A stretch of DNA of 64,000 nt, from positions 124,001 to 188,000 of the forward strand of contig CAYZWU010000001.1 of NCBI GenBank assembly GCA_964482235.1, given 5' to 3'. Both the position numbers and the translations under genes were made by a program. The stretch comes from CAYZWU01 sp964482235 (GTDB taxonomy: Bacteria; Planctomycetota; B15-G4; CAYZWU01). The notes beneath the pieces are model-generated. The model did no database searches and was not told the origin of the DNA. It saw only the letters and a program-made list of their open reading frames with translations. Positions 8,571 through 17,125 of the stretch are shown piece by piece; the first letter of the stretch is position 1; every line of letters starts with the position of its first letter.

Positions 8571-8599
8571 CGTTCAAGAATATTCCGACATCTTGAACG
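8571..8599. promoter_or_regulatory. Inverted repeat upstream of the 966-aa TPR gene (operator or leader hairpin)
   Basis: CGTTCAAGA (8571-8579) and TCTTGAACG (8591-8599) form a perfect 9-bp inverted repeat with an 11-nt AT-rich centre, 26 bp upstream of the TPR start. It may be a repressor site or a 5' leader hairpin. I could not find a convincing promoter beside it. Confidence 0.45.
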
Positions 8600-8702
8600 G
8601 ATACCGTTGGAACGAGCCACCAACTTTTTGCATGTCAAAAGACGATCAGCCGGACGATCTGTCTTGTCTTAGAAACGGATCAATCCTGGCCGGGTTCAGT
8701 AT

Positions 8703-8741
8703 CGAATCGAACGGCCGCGTCTGGCGCGGCCGCTCGATTCG
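8703..8741. other. Strong hairpin between secretin and TPR genes
   Basis: A 17-bp stem with one mismatch (8703-8719 with 8725-8741; CGGCCGCG/CGCGGCCG core, loop TCTGG) lies just after the secretin stop. It has no T-run on the minus strand, so it is not a standard terminator; it could stabilise the 3' end of the secretin mRNA or attenuate read-through into the TPR gene. Confidence 0.5.
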
Positions 8742-8754
8742 TGAACGATTCTGT

Positions 8755-11412
8755 CTACCTCGAAGCAGGGCCGACGAGCGGTTCTGACTCTTCGGGGATG
8801 ATGATCGTTGCTTTTACAAGGATGAGAAGCTTGCGCTTGCTCTCGAAAGTCGACTTTCTCGAAAGGATGAACGAGAGGATGGGGATGTGTTTGAAGAACG
8901 GCAGGCCAGTGTCGAAGTTCTGATAGGTGGAGATCTTCATGCCTCCCAGGAGAAGCGTCGACTGGTCCGGCATGCAGACCGTGGTCCTCAGCCTCTGGAC
9001 TTCCAGTTCCGGCATCTCGATGGTGATCCCTTCACCCACGCCGAGGCCGGTGGTGAACTCCTTGAACGAGCCGTCATACTCTCTCTTGAGGCTGGCGATG
9101 GTGGGCCTGAGCTCCATGGTGACGAACCTGCGGTCCGAAGAGATGACCGGCTTCACATCGAGGATCACACCCTCCTGGACGATGTCTACCACCGGCTCGG
9201 CCACGACGGATGCCTGGGCCACTTCGGGATCGAAATCCTTCATGTACGCCGTGTTGGTGATGGCCGTGATGCTCGACCTCTGGCCGTTGTAGACCGTGAT
9301 GTTGGGGGCCTGGATGATGTTGGCCTGGGACGACTTCTCGACGGCCCTCAGGATGGCCTGCAGGGCAATGTCGCCGAGGAAGGTGAACTGCACCGTCGAG
9401 CCGCCCGAGTTGTCGAGAATGCCATCCTCTCCCAGCTGCAGGTCGAGGAGGTTTTCGAGGCGGCCCATGTAGTCGCCGTCCTCGCCGTCATCGTAGTAGA
9501 TACCGGAGTCGTTGCCCGAACCGAGGCCGTGAGGATCGGAAGGATCGCCGTAGCCCGTTCCGAAGTCGCCGAAGTCGTCGAGCAGAACGTTCGGCACGGC
9601 GGCGTTGGGATTGGCGAAGTCGCCGGGGTTGCCGTCGAGGCCCCTGAAATCCACGCCGATGTCCTGCAGGAAGTTGTCTTCCACGGAGATGAACCGCGTC
9701 TCGATGTTGACGAGAAGGCCGGCGCTGTTGCGCAGGTCGGTGAGAAGCTGGTTGATCTTCTCGTGGACTTCGGGGCTCTGCCTCACCACGAGATAGTTGC
9801 CGATCGTGGCGATCGTGTTGTTCGTGTCATCGTCCCACGAGGCGGGGCTGATGTTCGCCCGGATCAGGTCGACAAGCGTGTCGTTGCCGATCACGTCGGG
9901 GTTCTCCTCGTCCTCGTCCATATCCTCATCGAAGTTGGTCATGGTGTTGGACGGGGCGAGGTTGAAATCCTTGGCCGGGAAGTTGGAGATCGTTTTCGAC
10001 AGGTCGCGGATGTCGTACACGTCGAGAACGTAGTTCCCCAGGGGTTCCTCCTGCAGCATGATGGTAACAACGCCGTTCTTGATGTTGTACTTGCAGGGCG
10101 GCATGGCCATGGAAAGAAGAAGATCGAGCTGCCTGAGGGCCGGCCGCGGCGGGGTACGCAGATCGAAGAGGGGATCGTCGCCCGAGTCGATGATGCCCTG
10201 CGAGACGATGAAGTTGACGCCCGTGGTCGCCTTGAAGTAGTTGACCAGGTCCTCGAGGGTGGTCTGCTCGAAGACGATGGGGATCTCGGTGGCCATCAGC
10301 CTGCTGCGGATCTCCTCGTCCTCGGGATTCATCGAGTCCTTCTTGCGCGACAGCTCCTGACGGCCGCGGCGGGAGATCTTCTCCCACTCCTTGTCCGAGG
10401 GGAAGGTCAGGAGGTTGGTGACGGGAAGATCGTCGAACTCGATCTCATCGAAGGTCTTCCGCCATGCGCTCTTGTACTCCCTCCGGGTCTGTTCCTTGCT
10501 CTGGTCGTGCCGCGCCTTGACGGCGAGGCCGAGGAGCTCCTGGGCGGAGGCGTTCTGAGGGTCGAGCTTGAGCAGCTCGTCGAGGATCAGCTCGCACTGC
10601 CGGTAGTGATCGTTGAGGAACGCGTTGTTGGCGTCGGTATAGAGCCGCTGGATCCGGTTGGCGGCCTGCTCCTGCTCGGCCTGCTCCAGCTCCTGCTGCT
10701 GCTTGAGGATCCTTTCCTGGATCTCCTGCTCCCGCGCGATGTTCTCCTGGCTGAAGCGCTCCTTGGCCGCCTCGAGCTTTCCGACGACGGTATCCTCCTC
10801 GAGCATACCCTCGTCGAGGTAGGGGTTCCACCGAACGATGAGAACGGCGTCCTCGTACATGCGAATCGCTTCTTCCAGGTCGCCGGTATCCACGTGCGCG
10901 TCGGCCTGCCGGACGAGGGACTCGGCCTTCATCCGGTTCTGGGCTCGCCGGACTTCCATCCGGTTGCGCGTCTGCGAGGTGATGTCGGCGATGGTGGGGG
11001 ATCTTTCACCGAGAAGGTTGCCCACCCTGTTGAAGAGATCCCTGGCTTCCTCGTGGTAGGGATCGAGGTCGATGGCGTGGGCGAAAGCGCTCTGCGCCTC
11101 TTCGAGCTTGTTCGCCTCGAGCAGCGCCTTGCCGTCGGCAACGAACTTCTCGACGAGCACGGTGGTCTGATCGCTCTCGAGAGCTCTGCGATCTCTCTCC
11201 TCATCGATCAGGTCGTCGGGCTCTTCCTGAGGCACCACAACGGGGAAGACGGCCGGAGCTGCTGCCTCGTCCATCGTCCCGGCGGAATACGAGGGGTTGC
11301 CCTCTGAAGTCCGGGCCTCGTCACCGGACGTGAGAGCCTCGCAACCAACCAGCAATACGAGAAAACCTGCCAAGACGCACAGGGCCGAAAGGGCGCCGAT
11401 TCGCTTCATCAT
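8755..11412 (-). CDS. Secretin (type II/IV-type outer-membrane channel) with N-terminal TPRs
   Basis: About 885 aa from the ATG at 11412 (an adjacent ATG at 11409 is equivalent), chosen because GGAG sits 5-8 nt upstream and the protein then begins with a lipoprotein signal ending LLVGC. Order of parts: lipidated N-terminus; TPR-like helices (LLEANKLEEAQSAFAHAIDLDP; ANNAFLNDHYRQCELILDELL); a charged linker; an N0/STN-type domain (FEQTTLEDLVNYFKATTGVNF); an N1-type domain; an acidic, Gly-rich insert around residues 590-650; then the secretin core ending STLLLGGM...PFFKHIPILSFILSRK and KLLILVKATII, the family signature. Secretins form the outer-membrane gate of T2SS and type IV pili. Upstream genes encode PilMN- and PilO-like partners. 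The TPRs and acidic insert are not standard for PilQ/GspD. Confidence 0.93.
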   Translation of the reverse strand: MMKRIGALSALCVLAGFLVLLVGCEALTSGDEARTSEGNPSYSAGTMDEAAAPAVFPVVVPQEEPDDLIDEERDRRALESDQTTVLVEKFVADGKALLEANKLEEAQSAFAHAIDLDPYHEEARDLFNRVGNLLGERSPTIADITSQTRNRMEVRRAQNRMKAESLVRQADAHVDTGDLEEAIRMYEDAVLIVRWNPYLDEGMLEEDTVVGKLEAAKERFSQENIAREQEIQERILKQQQELEQAEQEQAANRIQRLYTDANNAFLNDHYRQCELILDELLKLDPQNASAQELLGLAVKARHDQSKEQTRREYKSAWRKTFDEIEFDDLPVTNLLTFPSDKEWEKISRRGRQELSRKKDSMNPEDEEIRSRLMATEIPIVFEQTTLEDLVNYFKATTGVNFIVSQGIIDSGDDPLFDLRTPPRPALRQLDLLLSMAMPPCKYNIKNGVVTIMLQEEPLGNYVLDVYDIRDLSKTISNFPAKDFNLAPSNTMTNFDEDMDEDEENPDVIGNDTLVDLIRANISPASWDDDTNNTIATIGNYLVVRQSPEVHEKINQLLTDLRNSAGLLVNIETRFISVEDNFLQDIGVDFRGLDGNPGDFANPNAAVPNVLLDDFGDFGTGYGDPSDPHGLGSGNDSGIYYDDGEDGDYMGRLENLLDLQLGEDGILDNSGGSTVQFTFLGDIALQAILRAVEKSSQANIIQAPNITVYNGQRSSITAITNTAYMKDFDPEVAQASVVAEPVVDIVQEGVILDVKPVISSDRRFVTMELRPTIASLKREYDGSFKEFTTGLGVGEGITIEMPELEVQRLRTTVCMPDQSTLLLGGMKISTYQNFDTGLPFFKHIPILSFILSRKSTFESKRKLLILVKATIIIPEESEPLVGPASR

Positions 11413-11573
11413 GAATGCTCCGCAAAATGCACTGGTTTTGAAAAAATACCTTATCCGTACCGGCAGGCCGGCACGCGCATGGGATCGTGCCTTCCCGTAA
11501 CGGGAATCAATCCTGCCTATTTTATGAACGAATTCGAGAAATCCAAGTATGAGAGCCGACAGAAAGCAAATTT

Positions 11574-12629
11574 TCAAGACTCTTCAAAGATTCTCGTCTC
11601 GCCGGCTCTGTCGATGCACTCGATAGAGATCATCTTGACGAGCCGTTTTTCGCTGGTTTCGCGGTAGACCGGGATCTCCGAAGCCGGATCGATCTGGACC
11701 GATCCGTCGGAATTGAAAACCGGATTTTTCACGGTGAATTCTTTCTCTTCCTCCCGGACCTTGATCTTCCGGAGCAAGAGACCGGTGGAGAAATCGAGCT
11801 GTCCCACACCGGGGATGTCCTTGAGCCCACCGATCGCCTGGCCGACGGAGACGGAAAAGCTCTCCTTGTAACTTCTTCTACCGCTTTCTATTATGACATT
11901 TACTCGGACCGAAGCAATATTTCCGTCGCGGATGTCGATCGTGAAGCGATCGTTGGAGACAACGGAAACGACCTCGCTCGACTTGCTCTCCTGAAGGATC
12001 TTGTTGTTGCCGACCGTTCCTTCGAGAGCCAGGAGAACACTGTAGTAGTAGGTCTCGCGAGCCGGGCTGATTGTCGAGTCGAGAAAGAAATCCCGCCCAA
12101 CGGGAAGATCCGCCACTTTGCGGGGGCGGCTTTTTTTGGTCCACCTATATATTTTATGGGTCAGGTGCAGTAACGGATTGCCTTCCAGTTTTTTGACGGC
12201 CTCCCGATTCCGGTCGTCGGGCTTCCAGGAAAGCCTGATTCCTTCGTCCACCGGCATGGCATAGAGCCGTTTCGGCGGAAAGACCGTCACTCCCATTCCC
12301 GTCTCGAGGATCTGCTCGTCCTGGAACCGGATGATCTCCCTGTACTCGAAGAAGCTGAAACCCTCGAAAACCCGGTCAGACGGCCGGGGATCGGTTATCT
12401 CCTCGGCCGATGTCCCGGTGTCGGGAGGGGCGGAGTCGACCAGGGGATCGTAAGGAGGGATCAGGTCGATCGATCTGGAGAGCTGGTCCTCGAGATTATT
12501 AATTGTAATAGAAATCGAGTCCATTTCCTTCTTCTCGGAAAGGAAGCGAAGCACCAGGGCCAGGACGATGAGGAACGTGGAGATGGCGAGAAGGACCATG
12601 ATGCTCTTGTATCTGGCAGCAGACTTCAT
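11574..12629 (-). CDS. Bitopic membrane protein with fibronectin-III-like domain, in the PilP/GspC position
   Basis: 351 aa. One helix near the N-terminus (MVLLAISTFLIVLALVLRFL) is followed by a short coiled segment and a Pro-rich linker. Residues about 125-215 resemble a fibronectin type III domain: DEGIRLSWKP, YKIYRW-like HKIYRWTKK, ADLPVGRDFFLDSTI, ETYYYSVLLA. The C-terminal 130 residues are strand-rich and unassigned. The gene starts 4 bp inside the preceding pilO-like gene (ATGA overlap) and precedes the secretin, the place where pilP (or gspC) sits. I infer that it bridges the inner-membrane ring to the secretin, but there is no clear PilP homology region, so this is positional reasoning. 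Confidence 0.7.
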   Translation of the reverse strand: MKSAARYKSIMVLLAISTFLIVLALVLRFLSEKKEMDSISITINNLEDQLSRSIDLIPPYDPLVDSAPPDTGTSAEEITDPRPSDRVFEGFSFFEYREIIRFQDEQILETGMGVTVFPPKRLYAMPVDEGIRLSWKPDDRNREAVKKLEGNPLLHLTHKIYRWTKKSRPRKVADLPVGRDFFLDSTISPARETYYYSVLLALEGTVGNNKILQESKSSEVVSVVSNDRFTIDIRDGNIASVRVNVIIESGRRSYKESFSVSVGQAIGGLKDIPGVGQLDFSTGLLLRKIKVREEEKEFTVKNPVFNSDGSVQIDPASEIPVYRETSEKRLVKMISIECIDRAGETRIFEES

Positions 12630-13348
12630 GCATTCACCAGGGTCACGGAAAGATCGAGGTCCACCCGGATGGGAGGGCCGCTGTAAAGGTCCAGCTCATC
12701 GCCCCAGTGGTCCGGCCCCTGCCTCTGGAACACCGTTTTCACCGGCCGGATCACCACGCCGGACGGGGCGGTGAGGATCCAGTTCTCCACGAACTCGACA
12801 GCCTCGGTGATCCCCGAGAAGAAGGAGAAGCGGATGAAGAAGACGGGAAGCCTTCCGTGTCCCGGCGAATCGGGGAGGTTCAGGGCGGGCGAGACGAGCA
12901 TGTCGAGGCAGTTGGACAGTTCCGAGAGTCCGATGTTCCGCGCCGTGTGGTTCACGAACTTCCGGACGCCCTCGGAGTGCTCTGCTCCGAAGATCGCGTC
13001 GAGACTGGTCTGAACCGCTTCCAGCTTCTTCCCTACCGCGGCATCGGAAGCGTATCCCCATTCCTTCAGGACGGTGCCCGACGTCTCGTTGGCCGGATCG
13101 GGCGTCAGGGCGCCGTACTCCCTGATCGACTTCTCGAGCATGTCCCGCTTCATCTGCAGGCTTTCGAGGGTCGCTCTGGAGGGGAAGCTGTTCTCCAGCA
13201 CGGTTCTCTCGAAACGGCTCACGTCGCCGGCGATCCCGAGGACGATCCCGTCGTTCTCCCTGGAGGCGGGGTTCGCCTGGAGGAAAAAGAGCAGGACACC
13301 CGCAAGGAGCAGGATCAGGGGAGACGCCATTGTCAGGTACGTTTTCAT
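12626..13348 (-). CDS. PilO/GspM-like inner-membrane alignment protein
   Basis: About 240 aa. A short cytoplasmic N-terminus, one membrane helix (SPLILLLAGVLLFFL), a helical segment (residues about 50-130) and a C-terminal alpha-beta part, FFIRFSFFSGITEAVEFVENWIL ... VDLDLSVTLV, which follows the pattern of the PilO/GspM ferredoxin-like domain. I prefer the ATG at 13348 over the GTG at 13351. It follows the PilM-PilN fusion with a 16-bp gap and overlaps the next gene by 4 bp, reproducing the pilM-N-O-P-Q order. The domain assignment rests on pattern and context rather than on strong identity. Confidence 0.7.
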   Translation of the reverse strand: MKTYLTMASPLILLLAGVLLFFLQANPASRENDGIVLGIAGDVSRFERTVLENSFPSRATLESLQMKRDMLEKSIREYGALTPDPANETSGTVLKEWGYASDAAVGKKLEAVQTSLDAIFGAEHSEGVRKFVNHTARNIGLSELSNCLDMLVSPALNLPDSPGHGRLPVFFIRFSFFSGITEAVEFVENWILTAPSGVVIRPVKTVFQRQGPDHWGDELDLYSGPPIRVDLDLSVTLVNA

Positions 13349-13364
13349 CACTATCCGGAACCGT

Positions 13365-14930
13365 TCACTTCGTTTTCTGCAGGATGCCTTTCACCTGGTA
13401 ATGCGCGAGGGGCGATTCGTTAGGCGGCGGATTGATCTCGCCCGACGGATGGGGGCCCGTGAGCTCCACCTTCTTCAGAACGATCTCGAAGAGGGCGGTC
13501 ATCGCCTCCTCGATCGCCTCCCTGTCGTCGAGCCGCGTGGCGACGACTGCAGTCAGCTCCTTCCGCCCCTCGCCTCCCTCCTCGATCTTGAGGCTGTCAA
13601 GGTAGTAGTCGTCGTGGATGCCCTCTCCCGATCTCGATTCGAACCGGCCGATGATCCAACCCGGTATCCGCGCCTCCGCCGTCCTGCGCGACGTCCTGCC
13701 CAGGTAGGCCAGCTCCTCCTGGAGGATCTCCACCTCCCTGTTCAACTGGTCGATCTCCCTGGTGAGATCGAGGGCGGCCAGACGTTGCCTTTCCTTGTCG
13801 AGCCCATCGAGGCGCTTCCCGCGCCAGAGTTCGGTTCCCGTCATGGCCAGGGCCGCGACGAGAAAGAGCGCCGCTGTCCAGAGGGCAGCGGGCAGCCACC
13901 GCAAAGCCTGGCGCCTCCTGTCCGGAGGGTTCAGCACGAGAAGCGACTGGCTGTCGCGCAGCGCGCCCACCGCCAGGCCGATCGCCTTGCTCATGCCTGT
14001 CACGACTTCCTTGGGCGGGAGCTGCTGATTATCCGGATCGATGGAAATCAGCGAATCGAGCCCCAGGACCTGCACCGGGGGATCCAGGCAAGAATCGAGG
14101 AAATTGATCAAGGAAGGGACGCGGGCCCCTTCTCCGGTGATGAAGATCCTGGCGAGCTTGATCGGCTTCTTCTCCCGCGTCGCGTTGAGGAGATTCCGGA
14201 GCTCAAGCTGCAACCTGTCGGCGAATTCGGCGATCCGGTCCCTGGCCATGTGGGCGCTCTCGCCGGGAGGAATGGGAAGTCCAATCGGAACGATGCGGGT
14301 CCATGTCGAGGAGCGCCTGACGACCAGGAGAGCGGTGGAGACGAGTCCGCAGGAGATGACGGCGTAGTTTCCGGGCGATACGACCGGCGGGGCCGTCAGC
14401 TCCGCCATGGCGGCTGCCGAAGAGACGAGCCGGTCGCAGGGCAGCCGGGCCTCCTCGAGGCATCGCTTGAAGGCCTCGATCTCCTTCTTCGGCGCGCAGA
14501 ACGTCTGGATCCTGTGGATCTCCTGCGAGCGGCTGCCCAGATCCTTGTAGCGGATCTCGAGATCGTCGGGAGAAGAGGAAGCGATCTCGGCGACCTCGAA
14601 CTCCACGATCCGCCTCATGTCGCTTTCCGAGACCTTGGGCGGCTCGATGAAGCCGTCGAAGCTGTTGAAGGAGGGAAATCCCACGGAGACGATGTCGCGG
14701 TTCGAGATGTTCACCGAGTTGCCGAACTGGACCAGCGCCGCGAGAGCCCTCCTGTCCATGGCCAGGGCGGGGGGCTTCTTCATGGCGCCGGGCTGCCTGC
14801 CCTTGATGAAGGGATCGAAGTAGGGAATCTCCACGGCGCGATCCACTTCGAAGAGTTCGCCCGTGCTTTTCAGCCGCACCGCTTTCAGGGTGCCGTCGCC
14901 GATATCGATTCCCCAGGCAAAGCGTGCCAT
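13365..14930 (-). CDS. PilM-PilN fusion protein (pilus/secretion assembly platform)
   Basis: 521 aa. Residues 1-330 are an actin-like PilM domain: GIDIGDGTLKAVRL phosphate loop, RDIVSVGFPS, the SSAAAMAEL region, YAVISCGLVST and ITGEGARVPSLINFLD near the adenosine site. In PilM proteins this cytoplasmic domain binds the N-terminal tail of PilN. Here the same chain continues through a membrane helix at about 346-366 (PAALWTAALFLVAALAM), a coiled coil (DLTREIDQLNREVEILQEEL) and a C-terminal PilN-like alpha-beta domain ending LAHYQVKGILQ. PilM and PilN are normally separate. The gene heads an operon with pilO-like, fibronectin-like and secretin genes; a promoter lies at 14989-15018. Confidence 0.88.
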   Translation of the reverse strand: MARFAWGIDIGDGTLKAVRLKSTGELFEVDRAVEIPYFDPFIKGRQPGAMKKPPALAMDRRALAALVQFGNSVNISNRDIVSVGFPSFNSFDGFIEPPKVSESDMRRIVEFEVAEIASSSPDDLEIRYKDLGSRSQEIHRIQTFCAPKKEIEAFKRCLEEARLPCDRLVSSAAAMAELTAPPVVSPGNYAVISCGLVSTALLVVRRSSTWTRIVPIGLPIPPGESAHMARDRIAEFADRLQLELRNLLNATREKKPIKLARIFITGEGARVPSLINFLDSCLDPPVQVLGLDSLISIDPDNQQLPPKEVVTGMSKAIGLAVGALRDSQSLLVLNPPDRRRQALRWLPAALWTAALFLVAALAMTGTELWRGKRLDGLDKERQRLAALDLTREIDQLNREVEILQEELAYLGRTSRRTAEARIPGWIIGRFESRSGEGIHDDYYLDSLKIEEGGEGRKELTAVVATRLDDREAIEEAMTALFEIVLKKVELTGPHPSGEINPPPNESPLAHYQVKGILQKTK

Positions 14931-14988
14931 CTTCTTTTCCGTTGAATTACTTCATCCGCCTCGAGTCGTCTCACATTCGCTTCGAGAT

Positions 14989-15018
14989 ACTATACCTAAA
15001 TAGTCCTCTGCTTTGCAA
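14989..15018 (-). promoter_or_regulatory. Probable promoter of the pilMN-secretin operon
   Basis: On the minus strand TTGCAA (15013-15018) and TATAGT (14989-14994) are separated by 18 nt, with about 55 nt of leader before the PilMN start. The -10 is strong and the -35 only fair. Confidence 0.55.
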
Positions 15019-15093
15019 AAGGAACGCATCGTCTCATAAATTGGGTGTGTACACCGTGGAGCCTTCGGCGAAAGTAACCTGCGGAATGCAAGA

Positions 15094-15798
15094 TCACGAA
15101 CCCCGATCCCTGGAAAGCAGGCGCATGGCCAGCTTGAGGTCCTGCCATGCTTTCGGCTTCTCCGTCTCTTTTCGCAGCAGGTAGGCCGGGTGGAAGGTGG
15201 GCACGACCTGGACGCTTTCGAGCAGGGCGCAGGGGTAGACCTTGCCTCTCAATGCGTTGATGCCTTCCGTGGAGGAGACAAGGGTTCTGGCCGCCGGGGC
15301 GCCGAGAGCGACGATGACGCGGGGCGCGATCCGGGCGATCTGCCTCTCGAGATAGGGGGAGCAGGCGGCGATCTCCTCGGGGAGCGGGGTTCTGTTTCCG
15401 GGAGGACGGCACTTGATCACATTGGCGATGTAGACCTCGGACCTGCCAAAGCCCATCGGCTCGATCATCTTTGTCAGCAGCCTGCCGGCCGCGCCGACGA
15501 AGGGCCGGCCGCTCAGGTCCTCCTCTTGCCCCGGTCCTTCGCCCACGAACATCAGGTCCGCTTCCGGATTCCCCTCCCCGGGAACGGTGTTGGTGCGGTT
15601 CTCGTGAAGCGGGCAGAGAGTGCACTGCTCGATTTTCGCGCGGAGGGCCTCGAGGGAATCTTCTTCGATTGGAGACGATTCGCGGTCCGGCCTCGCACAC
15701 AGGGGAAGCCTCTCGATGCCGAAAGCCTTGTCCGATTCCAGGGCAAGGAGCAGCTTCGCGCGCGCTCCGTCCGGGTCCTTTCCACTATTGTTCGTCAT
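15094..15798 (-). CDS. Family-4 (iron-sulfur) uracil-DNA glycosylase
   Basis: 234 aa from the ATG at 15798, which overlaps the mtaB stop (ATGA). The enzyme removes uracil from DNA to start base-excision repair. Motifs seen: the GEGPGQEED active-site loop, PFVGAAGRLL, NVIKCRPPGNRTP, and near the end TFHPAYLLR, the family-4 signature with the His of motif B. Four cysteines (CTLC, the Cys of IKCRPP and the AACSPYLE Cys) are placed as expected for the 4Fe-4S cluster. The first 60 residues are variable. A longer reading frame starts at 15885 inside mtaB and is unlikely. Confidence 0.93.
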   Translation of the reverse strand: MTNNSGKDPDGARAKLLLALESDKAFGIERLPLCARPDRESSPIEEDSLEALRAKIEQCTLCPLHENRTNTVPGEGNPEADLMFVGEGPGQEEDLSGRPFVGAAGRLLTKMIEPMGFGRSEVYIANVIKCRPPGNRTPLPEEIAACSPYLERQIARIAPRVIVALGAPAARTLVSSTEGINALRGKVYPCALLESVQVVPTFHPAYLLRKETEKPKAWQDLKLAMRLLSRDRGS

Positions 15799-17075
15799 GA
15801 GCAGGCTCCTGTTCTCCGGGCGGTGAATGAATCGTTGTCGTAATGTTCCAGGACGACCCTGGCAAAACTGCCCGGCGCCGCGCAATCCGGGCCGTGGAGA
15901 ACGGCTTTCTGGTAGCGGGACGTGAGCCCCGCGGGAGCCTCGCCGCCCGTCTCGATCAGGACCCGGGCTTCGCGGCCCAGGAACGTCCTGTCGTACCGTT
16001 CCTTCAGCCCTGCCGCGGCGCGGCGCGCCTCGGCGGCCCGTTCCGTCTTGACGCTGTCAGCCACCCATCCGGGAAGACCGGCCGCCACGGTTCCGTCCCG
16101 GCTGCTGAAAGGGAAGACGTGCACCCGCGACGGCGCCGACTCGTGAAGAACAGCCAGGCTGCGCTCGAATGCCTCGTCGTCCTCTCCCGGAAAACCCACG
16201 ATGAAATCGGTGCTGATCGCCGGCTCGCGGAGTCGATCCCGGATGCGCTCGAGCGTTTTCATGAAGGAAGAGACGGTGTAGGGCCGCTTCATCCGGCGCA
16301 GCGTGTCGTCGTCTCCGCTCTGCAGGGGCAGGTGAAGATGCCTGGCAACCCTCCTGTCGGCGGCCATCACGTCGAGGAGAGCGGGCGTGACCTCGGCCGG
16401 ATTCAGCGAGCTGAGCCGGATGCGGTACGGACCGCTCTCGTGCTGAAGGAGCCGCGCCAGGAGCGAGTCGAGCCGCAGCTCCCCGTCGCGAAACCCGCCC
16501 AGCCGGATGCCGCAGATCACGATCTCCCTGTGTCCCGCGTCGAGGAGCCTCGCAGCCTCGTCGATGATCTCCCCGGTCCGCCGCGACGTGGAGCCGCCGC
16601 GGATCGAGGGGATGATGCAGTAGGTGCAGCCGAGGTCGCAGCCGTCCTGCACCTTGAGGAAGGCCCGCGTCCGTCCCTCGAGTCCGCTCACGCCTCCGGG
16701 GAGGTCCTCGCAATCGAATTCGCCGTACGACAGCGGGGAAGCGGCGAGGAAGTCCCGCGCGAGCTGCCGGCCGTGGTCCTCGCCCGCCGTCTCGATCCGG
16801 GGATCGATCGACTGCATGATCTCGCGGTCGGCGGGCGTGAGGCAGCCTGTCACGAGGATCGCTGCCTTCCCGTTCCGCCTCGCCAGGCTCCTGACCGAGC
16901 GCCGGCACCGGCCGACGGAACGGGCCGTGACCATGCAGCAGTTCACGATGAGGCAGTCGGCCTCCTCCACGCTGCCGGCCCGCGACCAGCCTGAGCGGTG
17001 GAACTCCTCGACGAGGAGCTGCCCGTCGTAGCGGTTCACCTTGCATCCGAAATTGGTGATCGAGTAGCTGCCCAT
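15795..17075 (-). CDS. mtaB: tRNA (t6A37) methylthiotransferase MtaB
   Basis: About 426 aa from the ATG at 17075; an in-frame TTG at 17114 has no ribosome site. MtaB adds a methylthio group to t6A at position 37 of ANN-decoding tRNAs. The N-terminal domain has the three cysteines of the first 4Fe-4S cluster (NFGCKVN, NCCMVT, VTGCLT). The radical-SAM CxxxCxxC motif is CDLGCTYC; HLPLQSGDDDTLRRMKR and DFIVGFPGE follow; a TRAM-type C-terminus ends the protein. NFGCKVNRYDGQ rather than the MiaB pattern supports the MtaB branch. It is co-transcribed with the uracil-DNA glycosylase by a 4-bp overlap. Confidence 0.93.
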   Translation of the reverse strand: MGSYSITNFGCKVNRYDGQLLVEEFHRSGWSRAGSVEEADCLIVNCCMVTARSVGRCRRSVRSLARRNGKAAILVTGCLTPADREIMQSIDPRIETAGEDHGRQLARDFLAASPLSYGEFDCEDLPGGVSGLEGRTRAFLKVQDGCDLGCTYCIIPSIRGGSTSRRTGEIIDEAARLLDAGHREIVICGIRLGGFRDGELRLDSLLARLLQHESGPYRIRLSSLNPAEVTPALLDVMAADRRVARHLHLPLQSGDDDTLRRMKRPYTVSSFMKTLERIRDRLREPAISTDFIVGFPGEDDEAFERSLAVLHESAPSRVHVFPFSSRDGTVAAGLPGWVADSVKTERAAEARRAAAGLKERYDRTFLGREARVLIETGGEAPAGLTSRYQKAVLHGPDCAAPGSFARVVLEHYDNDSFTARRTGACS

Positions 17076-17125
17076 CGATGGATCCGATATGATCGAGAAA
17101 AGGGCGTCGAGCAACTTGACTGAAG

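Noticed and set aside
8887..11307. 806-aa open frame on the plus strand opposite the secretin gene
   Set aside because: Composition is biased (His/Glu/Gly/Val-rich, no domains); it is the antisense shadow of a GC-rich gene whose minus-strand product is a clear secretin.
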